64,000 nt of DNA from Linum tenue (Eukaryota; Streptophyta; Magnoliopsida; Malpighiales; Linaceae). Of this stretch, positions 9,157-25,603 are shown in pieces. The DNA lies in contig CAMGYJ010000007.1 in the NCBI GenBank assembly GCA_946122785.1, forward strand, positions 41,503,587 through 41,567,586. The letters run 5' to 3'. The notes below the pieces were generated by a model. That model worked only from the letters and a program-made list of their open reading frames with translations, had not been told where the DNA came from and ran no database searches. Position 1 is the stretch's first letter, and the number at the start of each line of letters is the position of its first letter. The position numbers and the translations under genes were made by a program.

Positions 9157-12100
9157 ATGAGGCTTCTCGCCTGGAATGTGAGAGGAATTGGGTCATCCCT
9201 CACTTTCCAAAGTGCTATAGGGCTTGTTCATTCCAATAAACCGGATCTCGTGTTTTTCTCGGAGACATGATCGAGCCGGCGTGTAGTGTCCTTCCGTATG
9301 CGGGGTCTAGGTTTTGATCTTTCTCATTGTTTTTTTTTTGTAGATGCAGTCGATGCATCGGGAGGTTTAGTAATTGCTTGGGCCCCCGGAGTTGACACTT
9401 CGGTGTTTAGTCATTCTAATTTCTAGGTTTGTTCGCAAATCAATGAAAGTGATTTTTCTTATGTTGTGATCTCTGTTTATATTAGCTGTAATATTGCTAT
9501 TCGAGCAACTCAATTGCTGAACGTTTGTGCGCATATCAACCTCCCTTATGTGGTCATAGGCGATTTCAATGCTACTCTTCAGGAGAGTGAAAAGATGGGG
9601 GAAGGGCGTGGAATGTTGCCCAAGCCTTTAGTCTTCGTGAGTTTGTTAATGATTTGGGTCTCCATGACCCTGGTTACCAAGGCGATCAATTCACTTGGAC
9701 AAATAAGCGCATGGGTGATGCATGCATTCGTGCACGTCTGGATAGAGCGCTTTGCTCTCAGTCCTGGATTGACACTTTCCCGGAGACTCTAGTCAAACAT
9801 TTCACTTACCAGGGCTTAGATCATCGTGCCCTTCTCCTTGCTGATAAACCATATGTTCGTACTAGTCGACCCCTTTTCCGTTTTGATGCCCGTTAGGCGG
9901 ATAATCCGGAGGTAAGGGCCATGGTCAACTATGTCTGGCAAGAGGAGATCCAAGGCACCCCTATGTTTCAACTATGGGAGCGCCTAAAGAAACTCCGTCA
10001 TCTGCTTTATGATTGGAGCAGGGCGGGCACAACTAATTCCCTGCGTAATATCAAGACGCTCCAAGCTGAGATTGAGAGGATAAAGTCAATCCATCCGGTG
10101 AATTGGGATGAGATCAGGACTCTGGAGACGAAGCTCTCCCGCCAGTGGGAAGCGGATGAGGTTTTCTGGCAACAAAAATCCAGGGTGAAGTGGTTAAAAA
10201 AAGGAGATCAAAATTCGGCCTATGTCCATACGGTCACAAGGGCTCGGCGAAAGAGGAATTTTGTTTCCGGACTCCGTAATGAGGCGGGTGAATGGGTCAC
10301 TGAGGAAACTGGGAAGGCTACTATTGCCACTAACTTTTACCAGACCTTGTTTACTTCGGAAACTCAGGTTCCTAATATGGCTGAGCGGGTGGCAAATCTG
10401 CCAATTGCCCATAGTGTTACTCCGCAAATGAATGCACATTTGACGGCTGTGGTTTTACCCAGCGAGGTTCGGAGTACGGTCTTTTCTATGGGATCGAAAC
10501 AGGCCCCGGGATCGGATGGTTTCACAGGGAAATTCTTTAAAGCTTTCTGGGATATTGTGGGTACTTCGGTGGTTGAAGCAGTAATTTCCTTCTTTACTTC
10601 GGGTCGGATGCTGTGGAGCTTTAACCATACCTAGCTCACTTTGATCCTTAAAGTGGACTCAGTGGAAACAATTAGACAATTGCGTCCGATTAGCCTATGT
10701 CAGTTTGTTTATAAAGTGATTACCAAAATCATGGCTGAACGGTTGGCTAGCATGCTCCCTCAGATCTTTTTGGAGGGCCAAAATGGCTTTATCAGAGACC
10801 GACAGATTATTGATAACATCCTTATAGGACATGAACTAATGCAATATCTGAAAATAAAAAACCAAGGGAAGAAGGGATGCATGGCTCTAAAGGTTGACAT
10901 GGAAAAGGCCTATGATAGAGTCGAGTGGTCCTTCCTTCTTGCAGTTTTGGATAAGATGGGTTTTAATTTAGTCTGGCAAGGGTGGATACATGAATGTCTT
11001 CGATCTTCCTCTTTCTCGGTTCTAATGAATGGTGCGCCCTCGGGTTATTTCACTGCCTCTAGGGGCCTTCGCCAGGGGGATCCTCTCTCTCCTCTCTTGT
11101 TTGTGCTATGCACAGAGGGGTTTGCGGCCCTCCTCCGAAAGGCGATCACAGAGAAAAAGTTAGAGGGGGTGAAAGTAGCTCCTCGTGCTCCAAGAGTCTC
11201 GCACCTGTTCTTCGCGGATGATTCTTACTTGATCTTGCGAGGTTCCCTTCAGGAATGCGAGAATTTAATTGAGGTGTTGAATGAGTATGAGGAATTGAGT
11301 GGCCAACGCGTTAACTTGGAAAAGTCGGTTGTGTGCTTTAGTAAGAATATTTCCACGCCTGATCAGGAGTTCTTGGCCGCGATCCTAGGGGTTGGAGCAG
11401 TGGGGGTTCATGATAAATATCTGGGGCTTCCAACGCTGGTTGCTCGATCAAAAATGGCTACGTTTAGATATTTGAAAGAAAAACTCCTAGAGCGTCTTCA
11501 GGGGTGGAAGCAAAGGACATTGTCGTGGGCGGCGAAGGAAACGTTGATTAAATCTATAGCGTTGGCTCTTCCCCTTCATGTTATGTCCTGTTTCCGTCTT
11601 CCCCTAGCTCTTTGTCGTATTTTAGATAGACATGTAGCCCGTTTTTTGTGGGGTGTTGAGGAAGGTAATCCCAAGATTAGATGGGTGTCCTGGCAAAACA
11701 TGTGCAGGAGTAAGCATGATGGGGGGATGGGATTCCGCCATTTTGAACAGTTCAACCAAGCGCTTTTGGCTAAGATAGGCTGGCGTATTCTCAATGAACC
11801 TCAATCTCTTATTGCCCAGGTTTATAAAGGCAAGTACTTCCCTCAAGGGTCTTTCCTGACTGCGACTGCTAGGTCTCGTCCCTCTTGGGGGTGGCAGAGT
11901 ATCCTGCATGGACGACAGTTATTGGAGATGGGGTTGAGATGGCAGGTCGGGAATGGCCAATCGGTCTCCCTTCTTCATTCAAACTGGATTCCTAAGTACC
12001 AATTAGATCCCCCATGCTATAATCCGTGGATCTTGCCTGCGGGGGGTGATCCCTTGGTCGTGGAGGTGATTTGTGAGGGGGGAGGGAGGTGGTCTGATGA

Positions 12101-13242
12101 GAAGCTTAGCCAGTGGTTTGACCCAGAGACCTGTAGTGCTATTAAAGCTATTCCTCTTCCGCGAAGGGATGTCCCTGATAAAATTATCTGGCATTTTACG
12201 GAAGACGGGGTTTTCTCGGTAAAATCGGCTTACCATTTGGCTGTTGATTTGGACAGGAGGAGGGGTGGGTGGCGATCCTCGGTTAGCTGGATGGATAAGC
12301 CGGGCTGGATTAGAGTTTGGGAGGCGAAGATCCCTCCGAAGTTGAAGGTTTTTGTTTGAAAATTCTTAATCGGGCTTTGCCGACTATGGAGGCGCTTATT
12401 GAGAGAAAGGTTCAGGTGCTACCTCGGTGTCCAGTTTGTTGGGATGGCCCGGAGACGATGGAGCACATGTTCTTGTATTGTCTGGTCACACGGGCTCTCT
12501 GGGATTATTCTGGGCTGGAATACTTGGGGGAGGGTTTGCCTCGGCATATTTTCCTTTGTTTCTCAAACGTCTGTTGGCTTTGATTCATCAACCGTCAGTG
12601 GTTATGGCTGTTGTTGCCATCCTTTGGAGGATCTGGCGATCTCGGAATTGGGTAGTCTTTGAAGGCAAACAATTTGGGATCCCAGCTCTCATGCGGCAAT
12701 TTAACCAACAGTATGAGGAATGGATGGGTCTTATAGCGGACCAGGCGCCTAGGGTGTCTATCCTGAGGATGCAACCTACAGAGACAGTGGGAGAGTCTCA
12801 TTTGGTTTGCATGTGGGATGGGGCTACTAAGAGTGGGTCGCATTCGGCTGGTGGGATGGTTCTCTTTGGTCCAGCGCGGACCCTCCTTCTTGCTAGAGGG
12901 GTTCAATTCGCTCATTTGGATAATCCTGCAGTGGTGGAGTTGCTTGTGCTCAGAGATGCCATTATTTGGTGTGTGGAGCAAGGCTTGTCGGAGGTCCGGT
13001 TTGAAGGCGATGCGAAGGTGATTATTGACAAAATTAACCAAGCCGGCCCCAGAGATAGCCGGTTGGGGGCTGTGCTGGAAGAGATTGGTCATTATTTCCG
13101 TACTCAGCCGGGTTTTAGTGTGCGTTTTGTAGGTCGGGAAAACAATAGGGTAGCTCATTTGGTAGCTAGGAAAGCCCTCTCTTTATATCCGACTATGAGT
13201 CGCTTCTTTGATTTCCAGACCTGGCTGGTTTCCAGGGTGTAA
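9157..13242 (+). pseudogene. LINE ORF2: endonuclease, reverse transcriptase, zf-RVT, RNase H (disabled)
   Basis: It starts MRLLAWNVRGIG at 9157 (apurinic-type endonuclease, with GDFNATL near 9560). The RT covers about 10440-11650, with the catalytic FADD motif at 11210-11221. A zinc-binding RVT region follows (about 12290-12560, CPVC...H...C), then a C-terminal RNase H (about 12800-13200, DGATKSGSHSAGG...EGDAKVII). Damage seen: stops at 9268-9270 (TGA), 9424-9426 (TAG), 9894-9896 (TAG) and 10632-10634 (TAG), a frame change in the endonuclease between about 9430 and 9660, a lost base in a Trp codon at about 12358 and a frame change in a T-run near 12552. The long open RT frame (10641-12359) shows that decay is recent. 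Confidence 0.88.
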
Positions 13243-13298
13243 CTGTCTATTTTTTCGGTCAATATATGATATCATTTGACAAAAAAAAAGAAGCCTAC

Positions 13299-14030
13299 TC
13301 ATGTGTACCTATGAGCATTAATCCTCGCAGCATGAACAGCCACTACTCCCACATTTCGGATCGAATCTACAGTATCATTTATAGTGCAAACATAAAACTG
13401 CCTCCCCCATTCAAAAATCTCTGCCGTTAGAGTGATTTGCGGGAGCTGAGCTGGCTGGGCATTTGGGCGGCTTTTTTCTCTCTCCTTTTTGGAACCATAA
13501 ACGTGTTCCTTTCTTCCCTGAAACCTATTCGCCCTTCCTGCTGCACCGGCGAACTCAGCAAAAGGATTTTTTTTCTCCCTGGGGACGATTGGTATGGGAC
13601 CCTTTTCATTTTGGAAGAGGATGATAGGGCAGGGGCTTTTCGGCTTCTTCTTCCTTCTCTTCCCCACTGAATCGAAGGCAAAGTTGACAGGAGCGGTTCC
13701 GATCTTCTCCGACAGGGTCATTCTGGACAGAGGAATAGGGGGAGGGTTGGAAGGTTTGGGGTTCGTTTCTGGGTAGGTCGGCGGCGAATTGAGGAGGTAA
13801 CAGAGGTTGCTGGCTCCGGTCTTCTTCTCTTCCTCTAACCCCGTTTTTTTTATATTTGTGGATTTGCTTTCTCTCCTCCTATCTGTTTTGTTGGACAGCG
13901 AAGACAACGACAAAGAAGTAGAAGGTTGCGGAGGAGGACACAGGAGACGACGGCGAAGAAAATGATGCTGATATTGTGCGAATTCGTTGTACATTCCCTC
14001 CATGCCAACAACAAGTTTCGCCATCGGCAA
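13299..14030 (-). CDS. Unrecognised ORF, 243 codons, doubtful
   Basis: An open frame rich in Lys, Pro and Ser with no domain I recognise, lying just after the LINE tail. Composition is low-complexity in the middle (basic runs, PPTYPETNPKPSNPPP). No splice pattern, promoter or homologous family supports it. Its length could be chance in a purine-biased stretch. It may also be an exon or UTR of an unknown gene. Confidence 0.2.
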   Translation of the reverse strand: MPMAKLVVGMEGMYNEFAQYQHHFLRRRLLCPPPQPSTSLSLSSLSNKTDRRRESKSTNIKKTGLEEEKKTGASNLCYLLNSPPTYPETNPKPSNPPPIPLSRMTLSEKIGTAPVNFAFDSVGKRRKKKPKSPCPIILFQNEKGPIPIVPREKKNPFAEFAGAAGRANRFQGRKEHVYGSKKEREKSRPNAQPAQLPQITLTAEIFEWGRQFYVCTINDTVDSIRNVGVVAVHAARINAHRYT

Positions 14031-17000
14031 CTGCTGTCCCTTTTAATTTTTTCAGCGTTTCTTTTGGGGCGTTCTTTATGTGATTACCTGATTTCTGCTA
14101 TGGTTAATTTATGCGCTTTTGTTATCTCAAATCAATGAATCTGCTCAGTTATCTGCTGCTAAAACATACTGCAAACCTCCGCTTTAGCGGCGGTGGTTCA
14201 ACTGGGCACAATTGTGTAATTAACAAGGGCATCTATCAGCGACTGTAAGACTCCAATTTCTCAAGACTGCTATGTTCTGTGTATTTGTCCCTTCCTTTCC
14301 CATCAATAGTCACATCCTTTTGTTGGTTTATATGGTCATTTGCTAAAAATAGAACTTAATCATAGTCAAGTTACATCCTTTTTGTTGGTTTGTATGTGAG
14401 TTATGTTTTAGCTAAACTGATATGAGTTATTTTTTGCTGAACTGAAAGCGTGTGTGGCACTAGAGAAGGATGTTCCTGCTACAACTCAAAAACTCGAAAC
14501 AATATCACCACTTCTGATGAAACCATAGCACTTGACATCACTTACATGGTAGGCACTTGGACTTTATGTATATCCATAAGAAAATCTGTTATTGCAGTTC
14601 ACATCCAGAACATTCCCAACCTTTTATTTTGCTTGGACCATATAGCTGTTTTGGGTTGTCTACGATGATGATAGTTAGGCTTTGCGTTTAATTTTGCATA
14701 CCGTCTTAAGTGGTTATTATTTTTCCTCTATGCTTTAATTAGAGAACAACTTCTTCCTTTTCTATTTAGTAATATGTGATTGGAATTTCTATTAATGTTG
14801 TTTGGTTTCAACTCAATACCTTGAGTTCAATCAGCCTTTTGTTGTCAAACTTAAAATAGTAATCCAATCTTCAGTTTTATGATACCCTCTATTTCAGTAG
14901 GTAGCAAATGTGCGTCAGGGGGTAATGGAATCAACAGAATCGATGACAGTATTTTGACGAGGAAGGCTTTTTCTCTCTTCAGATTTGGTGCTTTCGTACT
15001 GGTGAATTTAGTTGTTAACTCTCTCAAATATTGCCTAGAGCTGCCTCTAAGGCACTTGATCAGGTTTTCTTTTGGATATAGAGCAGGTCTCAGTGATTGA
15101 AGTTTTAAGATCCTAGAGGTATTTATTTTGTATATGAAAGGTTGAGTGAGGAAGTGTTTGGATTTGTTAGATCTTTAGTAGTTGTTACAGCTTATCATTT
15201 TCGACTCTAAGAAATGTAGTGCATTTTTTTAGTTTCGTTTCGTTTGAACTCTAGCTTGCAGAGTTGGTTAGCAAATCGATTTTCACCTGACTATCGCTTT
15301 ATTAGAAAGTGGCAGTGGAACGCGGTGGCTCATTGAGTGAATTATCACAGAACTATTGACGTTTTTTCACCCATGGTAGTTTACCATACCGATTAGTACA
15401 ACAATCTAGGTTAGTATTATGATGAGAGAGCTCAATTATATCTATGATTGGTCATATGTATGTAATTACTTTGATGGGTCGACTTATATGTAGTGTGAGC
15501 TCAGAATTCAGCATGATAGCATATGGGAAATTGCTGCAGGATTGGATAGGAAGTTTGGTATTGGACAGTGGTAGCTTTAGGTCTAGCGGATTTGGATTCA
15601 TGCATGACGTAGGCTTGGATGCTTTTGGTATCGGTGATACGATCCGCGGGACACGTAAGGGTAGGCATCCTATCATCCATTCATCTTTACGTTGATTAAA
15701 AGTTGTTTACTTAGTAAAGTCTACAACTTTTGGAAATGGACTCCAGAACTGTGGTTGGTTCATGTCACAAGGGAACTGGTTTCTGAGAAATCGCACAAGA
15801 ACAGGGATAGGCTAGGCCGAAGTTGGTAACAGAGGTTTTGTGTCAAAAACTCCAAGAAGTGGGTTGGAATTTCACAAGCGCGGTTGTGATTTTCCTGCGG
15901 TGGATCATCGAGAAGGAACTTATGGAGACACTCTGACGCAACATGATTGTATTATGGTGGTTTCTTTGTGATAGATAGGATGTTCTTTCTCTATTTCATT
16001 TACTGTAAGAATGAATGAGAGCTTTGTAGAGCAATTATATAGCTTTCTAAACACTTCTACTGATCTAAGAATCTATAATCATTTGCCCGCGAAACCATGG
16101 ATACTGGAGATTTTAACAGCAAGAACATGTTCCTTTTCTTTTATGCCCTAATGTTATGTACATTTGCAAGGGTTTTAAAATTTAAATTTTTTTCAGACCC
16201 TTTCAGAACTTTCTAAGATATTGTCAATCGAAGCCATTTTAGGCTGGACCATATTAATTAGACAGTAGAGACATATTCGGTATTTGATGCTTTATATTTT
16301 ATTTGAAATTAGTGATCTACACTATAATTAATATTCTAACGATCTAAGCAAAATACATGTGGAATCAATACAATTTTCCATGTGTTCGCGTAAAGTAAGG
16401 CTAAACAGAGTTAACCTAATTCGAGTTTCCACAATTAACCCTTAGCCCACTTGCTTGAATGCGTCAACAGTTTAAAACAAGTGACAACCTTGATCATAAC
16501 TAATTATAGTAAGCAAATTTTTTGTGTATTTCTAAATCTACTAAAAATATGACAGTGGAGTTTCACTCTTGCTGTAGAGCACAAAAATGCGAACTTGGAG
16601 GATTTCGAAAAACATTCGTGAATTATAATATGTTGGAGGGTGAATCATGCATAGAAATTCACAAATTAACTTATGCGGCCGAAAATAAACAAGAGGATTT
16701 CACTAGATAATGGCGTACATATGGACATGGTAAATGAGAGTCGAAGTGGAAAATAATTGACGAAAACATAAGGTATCTGCAAGGTTCAAATCATTTGGTG
16801 AGTGATATGCTAATCACCAATGATATATTATGGCTATGTAGAATCTAAACTATTTATAGGCCTTGTCAACTCTATCTGTCAACTTGATAAGAACTCGGGA
16901 CTATATTGAAAGTGATTAATTCGATGAGATTATTGAGTTGACCACCGATCTACAAATTGTTGGACGAGTACGATAATTTGATAAGAACTCTGGAGATGAT

Positions 17001-17883
17001 ATGTTTTTTAAAGGAAGGGAATGAAGGGTAAAATGGCTCGAAAAAACTGGAAGATGATGAGAAACAATAATATTTTGGGGGTGGAGTGTTACTTGGGAAA
17101 AACTTAGAGTTAGAGTGAGAAAGAGATATGTTCCTTTCTTTATAAATAAAATTTGAAAAACAAAGAAAACTTAGGTAATTGTATGCCCAAAAATTGATAA
17201 CAAATTGATAACAAATCGTTTGAACAGGCTATTAAACTCATGTTACTTCCTTCTTGGTCTGGATATACATTTAATTAAACAAATAGGAGGTGTTATAGTA
17301 TTTTATATCTAATTACTTTTTAATTAAAGTAATATTATCAATGGTCTATTAATATTTTAAATATATAATTATGTAGAAATAGACATTCTCTTGCTCTTGC
17401 TTCTATTTCATGACTTGATAAATTTAAATTAATCCAGCCGACGGGTAGGATAAAAAATAGAAAATAAAAGAATGAATTCATCCGACCAACGGATCGGGTA
17501 TAAGCTAGTTCATACTTTAATAGTCATCACAAACCGCCACTACACTAATCCATTCCATGTGGTTTACATACTAAACCACAGGAGATCGTGCATGTAAATG
17601 GACAACATGAGACCAAAGATTCTCTCGTCTAAAAAGCATGCACCAATTGCATTCTCAGATCAGTGAAGAAAGAAAGGGTCTCCAATAGCTTTCCGTTTCC
17701 TACCCTGTTTTCTGAGCTACACTACAAGTGATTCCACTCTGTCTCGTATACAAGAATGGTTGGTACAAGGATGACAGTTAAACAGATCCACTGCTAACTT
17801 TGGGCCGAAAATATTGACTCAAGTTTTGAGAGAGCGCAGCCGAGGATTCAAGCTCAAGACCAGAGTAAAGTCTCATTTGTTAA
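14031..17883. other. 3.9 kb without a recognisable gene
   Basis: AT-rich DNA with only short ORFs (up to 83 codons), none matching a family I know. There is a small hairpin, CCGCTTTAGCGG, near 14181. I saw no LTRs, clear terminal inverted repeats, or RNA genes. Transcribed non-coding sequence cannot be excluded. Confidence 0.5.
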
Positions 17884-21710
<3,827 letters not shown>

Positions 21711-22219
21711 CAATTCTCCAATAAAATAAAGAAAGTTCCTCTCTTTCCTCCTCCCTCAAGTTCGATTGATAATCTATTTCTCGCTCTCCCAGGGACCAAA
21801 ATTGGGAGAGGGTGAGGGGGGAGGAAAGCGACGGAATAAGCGATCGAGCTCTGCAGAACTAATAACCGAAGATTTCAAGGACTTTGAAGCTGAAACCGTC
21901 GAAAGATGAATTCATGTGGGGCAATAAATGAAGGGTCTTTAAGGAGAGGACCGAAGAAGATGTTTCTCGGAGGTTTTCCCAGGAGGGGCAGGTTTTTAGT
22001 GTTCTAAACAGATAGACGTTTGGTCTGGTATGAACTATGGATTTTTTTTTGGTGTTTGGTGAAGGAAGGAAGAAGGAGACGGCGACTAACAGTGGGAGAG
22101 GAGGAAAAGAACGGAAAACTTTTTCATGGTTTCCCCATTTTCTGTTTTTTTCTATTCTTTCTGGTGAAATCTTTCCTTTCCTCTGCCGCTTTCTCATTGT
22201 CTTCACTCCTTCACCTTCA
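21711..22219 (-). promoter_or_regulatory. 5' UTR and upstream region of the fucosyltransferase gene
   Basis: The 500 bp between the start codon and the MITE have pyrimidine-rich stretches and no clear TATA box. ORFs on both strands here are short and unconserved. The transcription start cannot be placed from sequence. Confidence 0.35.
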
Positions 22220-22496
22220 GGGGTCATTTGGATGCACGTTTTTAATTTGTGGGATTTTGGCTCAAATCACTGGTTCAAAAACCTAGGTTTTTAATTTGTG
22301 GGATTTGTGTGGGATTTTAAAATAGCTGATCACCATCAGCTATTTCATAATCCCACAATTGTGGGTTTCTGAAATCTCTAATATTTAAAATCTCTCATCA
22401 TATAATTGTTTTCCAAACGAGTGATTTAATTAAAATCCTACACTATGTAGGATTGTGCCCAAATCCCACACCCAAAACCTGCATCCAAATGACCCC
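22220..22496. mobile_element. Tourist-like (PIF/Harbinger) MITE, 277 bp
   Basis: Perfect 17-bp terminal inverted repeats GGGGTCATTTGGATGCA, flanked by a 3-bp target duplication TCA (22217-22219 and 22497-22499). The interior is AT-rich with an internal dyad (AATAGCTGATCACCATCAGCTATT). No ORF. It sits about 510 bp upstream of the fucosyltransferase start codon. Confidence 0.85.
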
Positions 22497-22663
22497 TCAG
22501 GCTCCCGCTGAGTGCAGACGTCAACATTGGACTTTGATTGAAGATAACAGTTACGCCACCAAATTAAGTTTTATGCACCCATCGGTACTAATTTTTTAGC
22601 TCGCTCCGTTTTTTCCTGTCGGGAAGAATAAAAAGTTAAGAGTGGTATTGAAGATGAGATTGT

Positions 22664-22890
22664 TTTGGGATGGTATCCATTTGTGGGATAAATGTACACC
22701 ACAAGGTCCAGGGTTCAAGTTAGGGTGCATAACTCATACCATTTGTGGGATTGTTTTGGGATGGTATCCATTTGTGGGACAAATGTACACCACAAGGTCC
22801 AGGGCTCAAGTTAGGGTGCATAACTCATACCATTTGTGGGACAAATGTACACCACAAGGTCTAGGGGCTCAAGTTAGGGTGCATAACCAT
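22664..22890. repeat. Three-copy tandem repeat around TGTACACCACAAGGTC
   Basis: The segment TTTGTGGGA(C/T)AAATGTACACCACAAGG, followed by GGTTCAAGTTAGGGTGCATAA, occurs three times, with the CACCACAAGG core near 22697, 22788 and 22850 (spacing 91 and 62 bp). The ORF running through it only reflects the repeat. Confidence 0.7.
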
Positions 22891-22984
22891 GGGTTATGCA
22901 CCCATCATAACCAAATCTGGACCCTTCATTTAGAAAATCCAGATATAAGGATGGAGAATTAAAGGTCATTTTTATTTTCACTAG

Positions 22985-23610
22985 CTTTCTTAATTGACTC
23001 ATATCTTTTTCGTTTTAACTCGGATTTTAATTTTTTTTGTACAGATGGAACAAGTTCATCGTACTCTACAAAATGAGATCAATTTTCAATATTTTTTGAG
23101 GAAAAAAAATTCTGGCCTCTCGGTACCAACTGCATACCATATGGTATCTTCTTCGTTTTTAATTCGTTTTTGAAAACGTTTGCACAGCAGGGACGAGTTC
23201 ATCATGATCTATTGGATCTACAAACAAATTACAAGACAAGAAAATACTACACAATACCATACAATACCACCCTGGTACGGGGTGGTATCTTATGGTATCT
23301 TATGGTATACAATGTTAAAAGTCGTAAATGACAATTAATATACTTCTATTATCATGTATTCAACCATCCTACAGTTTTGGTTTGTGTCATACCACCATGG
23401 TACGCTTTTCAAACCATAGGTATGCTCTTATTTCAATACCAGTCAATACCATATGGTATAGACTGGTATAAAATGACTCAATTTTTTTGTTCGAAAAATA
23501 TATCAAAGTGGATATCATTTTGAAGAGCACAATTAATTTGATCTAACTGTGCAAAAAAAATTAAATTTCGACTTAAAACGAGTGAGAAATCGTCCGTCAA
23601 AGATTAAGGA
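22985..23610. repeat. Fold-back inverted repeat with ATACCATATGGTAT palindromes
   Basis: About 130 bp at 22985-23120 is repeated in inverted orientation at about 23475-23610 (shared block TTTAATTTTTTTTG(T/C)ACAG and flanks), with moderate divergence. The loop contains palindromic ACCATATGGT boxes near 23137 and 23450 and further GGTATCTTATGGTATC copies. It looks like an old fold-back MITE. I could not fix its ends or a target duplication. Confidence 0.55.
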
Positions 23611-23699
23611 GGAAAAAATTAAAGGCTTTCCAGGAGAGAGAGGATGCTGATGTCATGCTGATATGGGTGGGTTACTCATAATTACTCACCATTAAGTTA

Positions 23700-24960
23700 C
23701 TGACCTGATCCGTTCCCAGGTCCAGGATACAAAATTGAAACGCGAATGAATGGATTAAATTGGGATACGAGGGTGGCAAGCTTATTGATGAAGAGACCGG
23801 GACTTGAAAGAATAACCTTATGCAGAGTTATTTCAAGCCGGAAGATCGAAAAAGAATCATGTAGATTCCACTGCCTACTCACCCTTTCGAAGATACATGG
23901 GTATGGGGACCTGAGAAACTAGAAAGATACTATGTTAAATCTGCTTACCATCTATGGAGAAGGGAAAAGAGAGAATGTTCAAGGAGAGAGGTACATCCCA
24001 ATTGACTAGAAACGACTCTGGCATCTGAAGATACCCCCTAAAATCAGGGTATTCATTTGGAGATGGGGAAGTAATATACTACCTACAGGCTCAAATTTGG
24101 TAAGAAGAATAAATGACGTATATGAAGGATGTTCATTGTGTTGTTTGCTCGAGCCACATGACCACATTACCTGCGATTGCGATTGGGCAGGCAGAGTGTG
24201 GCGTCCAAGTTCGCTTAGCAAGATTTTCAGACTGGGTAAGAGTAAATCTAGTGAAGAATGGTTTTGCCAGGCAATGGAAATATCGATAGATGAGGAAATG
24301 GGTTCGTTCATAACAACCCTATGGTTTCTATGGAAGGAAAGGAACAACCACTTGTTCAATAATCCAATATTGGAAGAATGTGAGATAATCGCCAGGTCAG
24401 AGCAATACATAGAGGAATTCAAAGCAGCTCAGGAGAAGAGCACGTACATGGAAAATAAACCGGATTATCGTTGGGAGAAACCTAGAGAGGGCACTTTCAA
24501 AGGAAATGTCGATGCGGCGATTCTAAGAGAGGCTGGAACAGACTTTGGCATGGTGGTAAGAGATGGTGCTGGGAATTTCAAAATGGCAACAGTTCATCAG
24601 ACAAAAACCTTGTGGATGCTCGAACTAGCTGAAGCGAAGGTGATGACCTGGGCGTTGGGCTTGAGCATCACTCACCAGTACCGGCAGCTCATGGTAGAAT
24701 TGGACTGCTTGTCGGTGATAAGGAAGATCCAAGAGGATGATCGAGCATAGATGGAAATCGAGATAATTTGCTCAGAGATCAAAAATTTGATAAGGGGAGA
24801 AAGGGAGATTAGTGTGTGATTCTGGGGGAGGAAAGGGAATGAAGCGGCTCACCTGATGGCCAGGGTGAGATGCTGCTGGGAAGAAACAGAGATATGGTTC
24901 GACCTTAGCTTACCAGTTCGTAGAGCGGGAGCGCGAAAGTGTCGATTATTTGAGAATTGA
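23700..24960 (+). pseudogene. LINE ORF2 3' remnant: zf-RVT and RNase H
   Basis: A 5'-truncated LINE copy. Readable pieces include KSAYHLW (about 23938), a zinc-binding block with CSLCCLLEPHDHITCDC (24130-24180) and an RNase H domain (24470-24750, GNVDAAILREAGTDFGMVVRDG). The open stretch 24097-24750 is followed by a stop, then RNase H end sequence (GNEAAHLMARVRCC) to about 24955. The upstream part has several stops. Confidence 0.8.
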
Positions 24961-25600
24961 ATTTTCAGAGCGTGATGAGAGCTTCAATAATAATATTATT
25001 TATAATGAAATATTATATAAAATTTCAAATTATTATAGTAGTAATTAATGCAAATATACACATTGAGAAATAATTAAGTCCATTTTTTATTGAGAATCTC
25101 AAGTAAGTTTTTGATAATATTGCAAAAACACAAATTTTCTATACCTAATTATATTTATTCTGTAACTATATTTAGTTTGGGTCCAACACGCCAGATTACC
25201 TATATTTCAGCTGGGCTAAGCTCTATTTGGGCTGTCACAAATTAATAAAACCGGTCATTTTAATTGATTCTAGCCTGTTTTGTAGTTGTTTTAAGCCTAG
25301 CCCACTAAAAAGCTAGTAAGTAGAGAAAAGAAACAGAGAGCCACACAATCTCTCTCATCTCATTCGTCTTCTCCTTATCCTTATCTCTTCCCTCTTTTTG
25401 ATAAGGCCTTCTTTCTTCTCTCTTCTGCAAATCCAAATCCCTAAACTCATTTGCAGAGGCAATTGATATTTGAGTTAGGTTGTTGTACTACCACTTTCAC
25501 CGCTATCCAATCTATTGTAATCAGCTTTAACTTTCTACTCTACTTTCTCGCTTTCAGTTCATTTCCTTTTGCATACACTGCGATCTCAGTGACGATTCCG
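24961..25600. other. AT-rich stretch without a gene
   Basis: No conserved protein or LTR end is visible. A pyrimidine-rich run lies at 25345-25440. The breakpoint of the copia remnant falls near 25600, where integrase similarity begins abruptly. Confidence 0.4.
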
Positions 25601-25603
25601 TCA

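Larger units (their letters stand above)
7079..13290 (+). mobile_element. Near full-length plant L1-type LINE
   Basis: It has a GC-rich 5' region with repeated units (7101-7210), an intact ORF1 (7346-9088), a nonsense- and frameshift-damaged ORF2 (9157-13242) and a short A-run at 13281-13289. No convincing target-site duplication was found. The 5' boundary is taken as the end of the LTR at 7077, so the LTR may have inserted into the LINE or the reverse. Confidence 0.85.

Noticed and set aside
12317..12583. Separate small zinc-finger gene
   Set aside because: It is the zf-RVT part of LINE ORF2 in a shifted frame.
25140..25600. 5' LTR of the Sirevirus-type element
   Set aside because: No similarity to the 3' LTR at 29240-29982 and no primer-binding site.
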